A stretch of DNA of 64,000 nt from Rhodobacteraceae bacterium NBU2976 (GTDB lineage: Bacteria > Pseudomonadota > Alphaproteobacteria > Rhodobacterales > Rhodobacteraceae), in NCBI GenBank assembly GCA_023630215.1, contig JALPRQ010000001.1, positions 1,054,001-1,118,000 of the forward strand, written 5' to 3'. How positions within the stretch are numbered: position 1 is the stretch's first letter; every line of letters begins with the position of its first letter. The translations under genes and the position numbers were made by a program. This document shows, in pieces, positions 17,647 through 24,175 of this stretch. The notes beneath the pieces were generated by a model that worked only from the letters and a program-made list of their open reading frames with translations, ran no database searches and had not been told where the DNA came from.

Positions 17647-18747
17647 CTAACTGGTGACCAGCGAGGCCTTCCCCGCCGTTGCGTCAATCGCAAGGAAGGT
17701 ATCAAGGATCACCTGCCCGGGGTCAAGGTTCACCGCGCGGGCATGGGCGATGCGGGCAGATTGGTCGGCCACCAGTTCCGCCCAAAGCTGCGCCTGAAAG
17801 GGATTGTTGGCGAACCGAGACAAGTCGGCCTCGGCCCCAATTGGGGTTGACCCGCGTGCGCCCGCCAGTGCCATGCGGGACAGCGCCAACAAGGTCAGGC
17901 GAACGACCATGTCATAGCGATCTGCGTTTGTAGCGCCCGCACAACTGTCCCCCAACGCGATGATCCGGGGGCGGTTCATGCGCGGCGCGGTGGCGATCAG
18001 GCTGGTGATGTCGGCATAAAGTTTCAGCCCGTCATGTGCGAGAAGATCGATGGCTTCCCCCGCCGAACCATTCGCAAGCGTCGCCAGCGTATCCGGATCA
18101 TCGGTGTCAAACCCTGCCTGTGCAATCGCCCGAGCCAGCGCGTCCGCGTCCAGCGGCTGGCATTTCAGTTCGCGACAGCGGGACCGAATGGTCGGCAACA
18201 GGCGCGAGGGCTGATGAGCCACCAGCAGAATGACGGTCTTGGCGGGGGGTTCCTCTAACAGTTTCAGCAGGGCGTTTTCGGCGGCGCGGTTCATTTCGTC
18301 TGCCGCGTCGATAATGGCAACCCGCCAGCCCCCCTCGGTATTCGACAGCGTGAAGAAGGATTTGAGACTGCGGATTTCATCAACCGTGATGGCGGTTTTC
18401 AGGCGCTTGGCTTTTTCGTCCCATGGACGGCGCACCAGCGCGAGGCCGGGCTCTGACAGCGCAGCCGTGCGACGGTAAATCGGGCTGTCGGTGGGGATGG
18501 CGAGGGTTTCGGGCGCGAACATGCCGCCCTCGGCCCCTGACAGCAGAAACCGCGCGATCCGCCAGGCGAGCGTGGCTTTGCCGATGCCTTTTGGCCCGGT
18601 GATCAACCACGCGTGATGCAGGCGACCTCCGTTGAACGAGTCGAGAAAATCCGTTTCAGCGCGGGTTTGCCCGAACAGGTCTGCGACCTCTCTCGGATGG
18701 GGTGCGCCTTCGACGCGATCCGGTTCGGGGAGGGCGTCTTCGCTCAT
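17647..18747 (-). CDS. holB: DNA polymerase III subunit delta'
   Basis: A 366-residue clamp-loader subunit. The P-loop-like TGPKGIGKATLAWRIARF near residue 50 and the sensor region LKLLEEPPAKTVILLVAHQ are as expected, and TIRSRCRELKCQPL holds the SRC motif that acts in trans on the neighbouring ATPase subunit. The C-terminal 150 residues are helical and variable, as in the family. It lies directly after tmk with a four-base overlap and before tatD, the standard tmk-holB-tatD order. Confidence 0.92.
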   Translation of the reverse strand: MSEDALPEPDRVEGAPHPREVADLFGQTRAETDFLDSFNGGRLHHAWLITGPKGIGKATLAWRIARFLLSGAEGGMFAPETLAIPTDSPIYRRTAALSEPGLALVRRPWDEKAKRLKTAITVDEIRSLKSFFTLSNTEGGWRVAIIDAADEMNRAAENALLKLLEEPPAKTVILLVAHQPSRLLPTIRSRCRELKCQPLDADALARAIAQAGFDTDDPDTLATLANGSAGEAIDLLAHDGLKLYADITSLIATAPRMNRPRIIALGDSCAGATNADRYDMVVRLTLLALSRMALAGARGSTPIGAEADLSRFANNPFQAQLWAELVADQSARIAHARAVNLDPGQVILDTFLAIDATAGKASLVTS

Positions 18748-19364
18748 GCCAGCAGCCGTTGGATGAGGGTCAGGATGTCAGCGTGAACCACCTCGATCGC
18801 GCGGTTGCCGTCGATCAGGTGACAGCGATCCGGGTAATCCTGTGCCAGTTGCAGATACCCTTTGCGCGTTGCGCGGGCAAAATCATTACCCAAATCCTCG
18901 AACCGGTCCTCGCCGGATTTGCGCGCCAGCCCCCGGGCCAGCGCCGCGTCAGCGTCCATGTCGATGATCAGCGTGTGATCGGGGTTAAGCGGGATCATCA
19001 GATCGTGCAGCGCGTCCACTGTTTTGCGCAGGTCAGCCCGCGCGGTGCCCTGATAGATGCGGGTGGAGTCTGTAAACCGGTCACATATCACAATTGCGCC
19101 ATGCTCTAGCGCGGGCAGGATCGTGCGCTCTACATGATCGCGTCGGGCCGCGAAGAACAGGAGGATTTCAGTTTCCGCGGACCAGCGGCCCGGGTCCCCC
19201 TCGACCAGCAGACGCCGGATTTCCTCGGCCCCCGGAGAGCCGCCGGGTTCGCGGGTAAAGATGACATCGCGCCCTTCGGCCTGCAAGGCGTCAGCCAACA
19301 GCCTTGCCTGCGTGGATTTCCCGGACCCGTCGATCCCTTCGAGCGTGATGAAAATCCCCGGCAT
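18744..19364 (-). CDS. tmk: Thymidylate kinase
   Basis: A 206-residue dTMP kinase. P-loop GIDGSGKSTQARLLADAL, the FTREPGGSPGAEEIR base-binding segment, the CDRFTDSTRIYQG (DRx) region and the LID segment around RKSGEDRFEDLG are in order. The usual DRY is DRF here, a conservative change. It adjoins the carboxypeptidase stop with no gap and overlaps holB by four bases. Confidence 0.95.
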   Translation of the reverse strand: MPGIFITLEGIDGSGKSTQARLLADALQAEGRDVIFTREPGGSPGAEEIRRLLVEGDPGRWSAETEILLFFAARRDHVERTILPALEHGAIVICDRFTDSTRIYQGTARADLRKTVDALHDLMIPLNPDHTLIIDMDADAALARGLARKSGEDRFEDLGNDFARATRKGYLQLAQDYPDRCHLIDGNRAIEVVHADILTLIQRLLA

Positions 19365-20510
19365 TCAGCCGCCGGACGTATAGGATCGGATACGACCCAG
19401 CACGATGTCTGTTGCCGCAGACAGTCGGTCCATGAAGCCCCCCGGGTCAATGTCGCGCGTTGCGACCAGCGGATAACGGAGCGTTTCCATCTCGGGTATT
19501 TCGATCATCAATTCACCCAATTGTTGGCCAGCCCGGATCGGCGCTTCGACAGGGTCGGTGAAGCGATAGCTGGCGCGGATTTGATCCAGCGATTGCAAGG
19601 GTAACAACAGTTCGACATCCTGATCTAGCGCCATGCCCACCCGGTCTTCGGCCCCCAGCCATACCCGAGCCGTGTCAATTTCCTGACCATTTTCAAATAG
19701 GGTTTTCATGGCGAAATCCCGAAACGCCCACCGTGTGATTTTTTCCGCTTCTTGTGCGCGCGACGCTGCCGAGGGCAGGCCGCCAAACATGAACACGATA
19801 CGACGTCCATCCTGTTCAACCGACCCGACAAGCCCATATCCGGCTTCTTCGGTATGGCCGGTTTTCAGGCCATCAGCACCGATATCCATCGTTAAAAGCG
19901 GGTTACGATTGTCCTGGGTGATATTGTCCCAAGTAAAACTTGTTTCTGAAAAATAATGGTAATGCTGCGGGAACACCGTGATCAGCCGGATCGCCAGATA
20001 GACCAGATCAGCAGCGCTCATTGCCTGACCCGGGTCGGGCCAACCGGTCGAGTTCACGAAATGGGAATCCATCATCCCCAACTCGCGTGCCCGTTCTGTC
20101 ATCTGCTCGGCAAACCGTGCTTCGGTGCCGGACAGTCCTTCGGCCAGAACGATGCAGGCGTCATTGCCCGACTGAATGATCACCCCGCGGATCAGATCTT
20201 CAACGCTAACACGTTCACCTTCGCGGACAAACATTTTGGAGCCGCCTTTTTGCGCGGCATTGGCAGACACAACAAATGTATCGGACAGGCTGATCCGACC
20301 GTCCTGCAATGCCTCGAACACCATGTTCAGGGTCATGAGTTTTGACATCGAGGCCGGGGGATAAGGGGTGTTGGCATCCTTGGACAACAGGATGGTTCCT
20401 GTGTCCAGATCCACCACCATCGCATTCCGGGCGTTGGTTTCAAAGGCCAGAACGACCGACGTCAGTCCGAACCAGATGCTGACAAACAGAAGGATAAAAC
20501 GTCCCCGCAT
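19365..20510 (-). CDS. D-alanyl-D-alanine carboxypeptidase (PBP5/6 family)
   Basis: A 381-residue serine peptidase that trims the terminal D-Ala of peptidoglycan stem peptides. A signal peptide (FILLFVSIWFGLTSVVLAFE) exports it. The active-site motifs are in order: SMSK (residues 54-57), SGN (113-115) and KTG in GLKTGHTEEAGYG near residue 217. The C-terminal PBP5 domain follows. The last residues lack an obvious strong amphipathic anchor. It lies nine bases after the SPOR lipoprotein gene, pointing to joint work in the cell wall. Confidence 0.93.
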   Translation of the reverse strand: MRGRFILLFVSIWFGLTSVVLAFETNARNAMVVDLDTGTILLSKDANTPYPPASMSKLMTLNMVFEALQDGRISLSDTFVVSANAAQKGGSKMFVREGERVSVEDLIRGVIIQSGNDACIVLAEGLSGTEARFAEQMTERARELGMMDSHFVNSTGWPDPGQAMSAADLVYLAIRLITVFPQHYHYFSETSFTWDNITQDNRNPLLTMDIGADGLKTGHTEEAGYGLVGSVEQDGRRIVFMFGGLPSAASRAQEAEKITRWAFRDFAMKTLFENGQEIDTARVWLGAEDRVGMALDQDVELLLPLQSLDQIRASYRFTDPVEAPIRAGQQLGELMIEIPEMETLRYPLVATRDIDPGGFMDRLSAATDIVLGRIRSYTSGG

Positions 20511-20519
20511 CGCGCTCTC

Positions 20520-21494
20520 CTATCGTAGCGGGACGGCGTCCGTATACCCCAATTCCCGCACGGTGTTTAACATGATCTCTGCTGCCTCGGGTGATGAGGC
20601 CGGTCCTACAACTATGCGATAAAGCGTGCGGCTTCCAGACTTGGTTTCGCGAATTTCGACATCGAGGCCTGCAGTTTCCAATTTCCGCTTGTCATCCTGA
20701 GCACGTCGCAGATTGCGTTGCACGGCGACCTGAATGAAGGTGAAGTTGGCGTTCGCCTGGGGGGGCGAGGCCGTTTCATCGGTTGCGGTTGGCGCGGCCT
20801 CGGCAGGTGCTGTCGCATCAACTGGGGGCAGGGTCGTGGCTTGGACCGTTGGCGTTTCCTGACCTGCGGCGGCGGCTTCGGGTGCAGCAGCGGGCGCTTC
20901 GGCGGCCGTTGTCGCGCTATTTACCGCCGGCGTCTCAGTAGGCAGTTCGATCGCGGGGATCACCGCGGCATTGGTGGGAACCGAGGCGGTCACGCTTCCG
21001 GGACGGCGGATCGGCGTGGTCATCGGCTGATCGCCAAGGACGGCGTTGGGATTGATCTCGGTTTCGACGCGGCGCATGGCCACAACGCGCAATTCCGTAG
21101 GCGTTCCGGCGATAATGCCAAGCGCGGCAGCAGCGTCGGCAGACAATTCGATCTGTGGCCCCGGGAAGCCATCTTCGCGCTTGTAAAGCGCGCCAATTAC
21201 ACTTTCGTCATTTTCTGGATTGGTAATCCGGACCCGTTCAGGCGTTTCCACCCCCGGATAGGCAATCCACACCCCGCCAAATGTTGGTCGACCATCCCAA
21301 AGCGCGGTATCCGTAATGCTAAACGCTTCCGGCGCCAGCATGTCCTGCGTAATGACGTCGGTTTCGATGACCGCGCCGCGCATATCTTCGGGTTCAGAAG
21401 GCCCGCCAAGATTACCACAGGATGCAAGCGCCGGAAGGCTGAGGATTACAATGATTCTGGATAGATTTTGCCTGACGAATCCGATTGGTATCAT
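20520..21494 (-). CDS. SPOR-domain lipoprotein
   Basis: A 324-residue envelope protein. Its signal peptide ends in a lipobox (LSLPALASCGN), so it should be lipid-anchored. Residues 30-150 form a domain seen with SPOR proteins of this group (RVRITNPENDESVIGALYKR). A Pro/Ala/Thr-rich linker (about 165-245) spans the periplasm. The C-terminal 75 residues (FTFIQVAVQRNLRRAQDDKR to ELGYTDAVPLR) are a SPOR domain, which binds denuded glycan strands at division sites. A small AGTGCG/CGCACT hairpin lies in its leader at 21510-21524. It heads the operon that continues into the D,D-carboxypeptidase. Confidence 0.88.
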   Translation of the reverse strand: MIPIGFVRQNLSRIIVILSLPALASCGNLGGPSEPEDMRGAVIETDVITQDMLAPEAFSITDTALWDGRPTFGGVWIAYPGVETPERVRITNPENDESVIGALYKREDGFPGPQIELSADAAAALGIIAGTPTELRVVAMRRVETEINPNAVLGDQPMTTPIRRPGSVTASVPTNAAVIPAIELPTETPAVNSATTAAEAPAAAPEAAAAGQETPTVQATTLPPVDATAPAEAAPTATDETASPPQANANFTFIQVAVQRNLRRAQDDKRKLETAGLDVEIRETKSGSRTLYRIVVGPASSPEAAEIMLNTVRELGYTDAVPLR

Positions 21495-21665
21495 GTTCCC
21501 CCCAACACCAGTGCGAAACGCACTTCGGGACTGCTCTGTCTAAATATGCCTCTTTGGGCGGTCGTTACCCACAGCATATACCGTTTGTGTCGCAAAGAAA
21601 AGAGTCACAAATACCCTGATCGCCCATAGACGCGGCGGATTTCTGCCGTTATATGACGCTCCGCC

Positions 21666-21755
21666 GGAGGAGTGGCAGAGCGGTTGAATGCACCGGTCTT
21701 GAAAACCGGCGAGGGTGCAAGTCCTCCGTGGGTTCGAATCCCACCTCCTCCGCCA
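21666..21755 (+). tRNA. tRNA-Ser (UGA)
   Basis: A 90-nt tRNA. The acceptor stem pairs GGAGGAG (21666-21672) with CTCCTCC (21745-21751), followed by discriminator G and an encoded CCA. The anticodon loop CTTGAAA gives anticodon UGA. A long variable arm (GAGGGTGCAAGTCCTC) is typical of serine tRNAs, and the T-loop is GGTTCGAATCC. The gene marks the left edge of the foreign island. Antisense frames over it are translation artefacts. Confidence 0.97.
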
Positions 21756-22156
21756 TTTTCCTGTTGCGAACTTTGAGCGACGCGCCTTGAGCGCCGGATT
21801 TCTCCCAAGTTTCAAAGGCGTTTAGCCGAGCCACCTGAACCACTGAGACTGGCGAAGTCCCGAATTTCGGTCTCTGAACCGCTTTCGTCTCAAACCGAGC
21901 GAACCTCGTCTGACCCGGTTCGGCTACGCTACGGTCAACGTTTTCAGCCAGTTCCGTCCATCGCAACGGCGCACATTCTGCGGCCGTTCTACCGGCTGGC
22001 GTCAGCACCCTGAGAACGCGATGTAGGCGTTCTTGATCGAAGTGAAGCGCAACGCGCTTGTCGGTGCTAGAGTGTCTTGATGCCGATAGTGTTACCGTCT
22101 TCAAAGACGCGACCATTATTCGGACCGAACCTATAGACCAACAAGCGGAAGAAGTG

Positions 22157-22660
22157 ATGACCGTGAAACCAAATCCTTCGATACGATTTCTGAGAATAGA
22201 GGGATTTCGCGGCATCGAAAAGCTTGAATGGCGCCCGGCACCTGGCCTGAACGTCATCGTCGGGCCGGGTGATAGCTGTAAATCCACCATCCTCGAAGCC
22301 ATCGGCGCGCTGCTCTCGCCCGCTCCCAACATGAACATATCTGAGTTCGACTATTTCCGCCGAGACATTGATAGGGGATTTGTGATCGAAGCAGCGCTCG
22401 CCGTGGGAGATGCGTCGATCCTCAAGAGCGACAGGTTTCCTCTGCCGTCGCTGCGCGGCTGGCGAGAGGGACAGTTCACCGATCTGCCGGACGAGGGTGG
22501 CGCCGAAGCTGTAATGGTCTGCCGCCTGACCGGCACTCAGGATCAAGAAGCCATCTACGAAGTGATCGGTGTAGACGATGAGACTCGCGTGCCGTTTTCG
22601 CGGGCATTGAGGCAGCGCATCGGCCTTATGCGGCTCGGTATTGCCGATCGCTGGCATCGC
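22157..22660 (+). pseudogene. 5' fragment of an OLD/RecF-like ATPase
   Basis: The N-terminal ~165 residues of an SMC/OLD-type ATPase, as in OLD-family nucleases of phage defence. FLRIEGFRGIEKLEWRPAPG is the typical beta-strand start. Two signs show that it is dead. The Walker A reads GPGDSCKST, with cysteine in place of the conserved glycine before the lysine. The similarity also stops at RQRIGLMRLGIAD, after which the frame runs into unrelated phage-type sequence (a short frame ending KLKIFGGSP and a stop at about 22691-22693), so the rest of the ATPase and any nuclease domain are missing. The frame stays open into the following peptidase gene by chance. Confidence 0.7.
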
Positions 22661-22728
22661 GATCAAGCTCAAGATCTTCGGCGGCAGCCCGTAGCCGCGC
22701 CCCATCCCCATTCATCAGCCCGCAATGA

Positions 22729-22750
22729 CCCGCCCTCGAGGCGGGTTTTT
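22729..22750 (+). terminator. Rho-independent terminator before the lysis cassette
   Basis: CCCGCC, loop CTCGA, GGCGGG, TTTTT. A classic terminator, 19 bases before the endolysin ATG; it probably ended the phage structural gene whose last codons remain just upstream. Confidence 0.85.
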
Positions 22751-22768
22751 CGTTTTCGGAGGACACCC

Positions 22769-23443
22769 ATGACGACGACCTTCCACCGCCATTGGCGCGA
22801 CGTACCCGAGAGCGGCTGGCGCTGGCCTAACTTCTCGCCAGCCGAGATCGCCTGCCGGGGGACCGGCAAGTTGCTGATCAACGAACCGGCGCTCGACAAG
22901 CTGCAGGCGCTGCGCGACCGGCTCGGCAAGCCGCTGGTCGTCCGCTCCGCCTATCGCAGCCCCGAGCACAACCGCGCCGTGGGCGGCGCCACTCGGTCGA
23001 AGCACCTCGACGGCGCCGCCTTCGACATCGCCATGGCGAACCACGACCCTGCGGCATTCGAGGCGGCGGCACGGGAGGTCGGGTTCCTCGGCTTCGGCTT
23101 CTGTCCGCGCTCGGGATTCATCCATGTCGATCTCGGGCCCGCTCGCCAGTGGGGCGAGCGCTTCCCCATCCGGGCGACGGCTTTCGCGGCTGAAACGCCG
23201 CCTGCGCGCGAAGTGCTGGCCGACAGCCGCACCATGAAGGGCGGCGGGGCCGCCGGTGTGGCTACGCTGGGCGCCGCGGGCGTCGAGGTCGCCCAGAGCG
23301 TCCTGGCTGAGACCCAGTCCGCCATCCTGCCGCTGGTGCCGTACCTCGACACGCTCCGCTGGGTGTTCATCGCCGTGGCGCTCGGCGGGATCGCGATCAC
23401 GATCTACGCGCGGCTGGACGATTGGAAGCGGGGCCGCCGATGA
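22769..23443 (+). CDS. Phage-type M15 peptidase (endolysin) with C-terminal membrane helix
   Basis: A 224-residue protein. Residues 1-135 are a peptidase M15A-like (DUF882/VanY-type) zinc D,D-peptidase: the ligands are seen in SKHLDGAAFDI (His79, Asp86) and GFIHVDLG (His119). After a glycine-rich linker, residues about 180-215 form one membrane helix (LRWVFIAVALGGIAITIYA) with a basic end, so this may be a membrane-tethered endolysin. CGGAGG precedes the ATG at 22769. Its stop overlaps the next start (ATGA), the first link of a lysis cassette. Confidence 0.85.
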   Translation: MTTTFHRHWRDVPESGWRWPNFSPAEIACRGTGKLLINEPALDKLQALRDRLGKPLVVRSAYRSPEHNRAVGGATRSKHLDGAAFDIAMANHDPAAFEAAAREVGFLGFGFCPRSGFIHVDLGPARQWGERFPIRATAFAAETPPAREVLADSRTMKGGGAAGVATLGAAGVEVAQSVLAETQSAILPLVPYLDTLRWVFIAVALGGIAITIYARLDDWKRGRR

Positions 23444-23697
23444 TTGGTGCGCTCCTCGCTGGGTTCGCCACCAACCCGTGGGCCCGGACGGCTCTCCGCT
23501 ACAGCGCCATCGCGCTCACAGTGCTCCTGTTCCTGTTCGCACTCCGGCGCTCCGGTGAACGCACGGGCCGCCTCGCCGAACGTCTCGAAACATTGGAGGA
23601 AACCAATGATGTTCAACGCCGGATGCTGGATGCGGCAGCTCGCCGTCCTCGCGACCGCGACGAGCTTGCTGACCGGCTGCGCAACGGTCGCTTCTGA
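23440..23697 (+). CDS. Rz-like inner-membrane spanin candidate
   Basis: An 85-residue protein with an N-terminal signal-anchor helix (YSAIALTVLLFLFALRR), then a charged coiled-coil (RLAERLETLEETNDVQRRML) that would lie in the periplasm. This is the layout of phage inner-membrane spanins. The start ATG at 23440 overlaps the endolysin stop. The last 90 bases overlap, in another frame, the start of a lipoprotein gene, as in Rz/Rz1 pairs. Identification rests on architecture and position, since spanins share little sequence. Confidence 0.65.
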   Translation: MIGALLAGFATNPWARTALRYSAIALTVLLFLFALRRSGERTGRLAERLETLEETNDVQRRMLDAAARRPRDRDELADRLRNGRF

Positions 23698-23869
23698 ACC
23701 GCGCCTCGCAACCGTTTGCCCTTCCGTCATCGAGTACAGCCGTGAGTTCCAGGCGCGCGCGGCCGACGAGCTCAATCTGCTGCCGGAGGCGTCGGCTATC
23801 GCCGAGATGATCGCCGATTACAGCGTCATGCGGGATCAGGCGCGTAGTTGTCGCAGCCGAAGCCCTTAA
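23606..23869 (+). CDS. Rz1-like outer-membrane spanin lipoprotein candidate
   Basis: An 87-residue lipoprotein. A GGAGGA site lies five bases before the ATG at 23606. The signal peptide ends in a lipobox (TSLLTGCATV), giving a short mature lipoprotein of about 64 residues with a cysteine after the membrane-proximal region. It overlaps the preceding spanin-like gene by 92 bases in another frame. It is not notably proline-rich, unlike classic Rz1, so the call depends on the nested layout. Confidence 0.6.
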   Translation: MMFNAGCWMRQLAVLATATSLLTGCATVASEPRLATVCPSVIEYSREFQARAADELNLLPEASAIAEMIADYSVMRDQARSCRSRSP

Positions 23870-23974
23870 ACACGGCAATGGAAAAAGCGCGAACAAAATC
23901 GCCTTATCCTGTTGATAATAATGAATAAACGAGCGTTCTAGGCTTCGTACCTACTGCGCTGGAGGAGCCGATCA

Positions 23975-24175
23975 ATGCCCCCCAAGTATCCAAACATAAC
24001 AGTCCAGCTGACTGGAGACGACAGCAATGCCTTTATGATCCTCGGCTTGTGCCGACGGGCCGCAAAAGAAGCGGGCCTCTCGCAGCAAGTGATCGATGCG
24101 TTCTACCAAGAGGCTACAAGCGGGGATCATGACCATCTGATCCAAACCGCCATGCGCTGGTTCAGCTGCGAGTAG
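23975..24175 (+). CDS. Small conserved hypothetical protein
   Basis: A 66-residue acidic protein starting MPPKYPNITVQLTGDDSN, of a style common in plasmids and phages (a beta-strand start, then a helix, LCRRAAKEAGLSQQVIDAF, ending in an aromatic WF). A GGAGGAG site lies 9 bases before the ATG. No function is known to me. It converges on hsdR and the two genes overlap by 14 bases. Confidence 0.6.
   Translation: MPPKYPNITVQLTGDDSNAFMILGLCRRAAKEAGLSQQVIDAFYQEATSGDHDHLIQTAMRWFSCE

Noticed and set aside
21540-22338. Minus-strand frames over the tRNA-Ser gene, with stretches like AEEVGFEPTEDLHPRR and GGGIRTHGGLAPSPVF
   Set aside because: These are the well-known false proteins made by translating the antisense of serine tRNA genes.
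22058-23443. One 461-residue ATPase-peptidase fusion protein
   Set aside because: A terminator (22729-22750), a good ribosome site and a standard peptidase start at 22769 show that the peptidase is its own gene; the ATPase part is a truncated fragment that stays in frame by chance.
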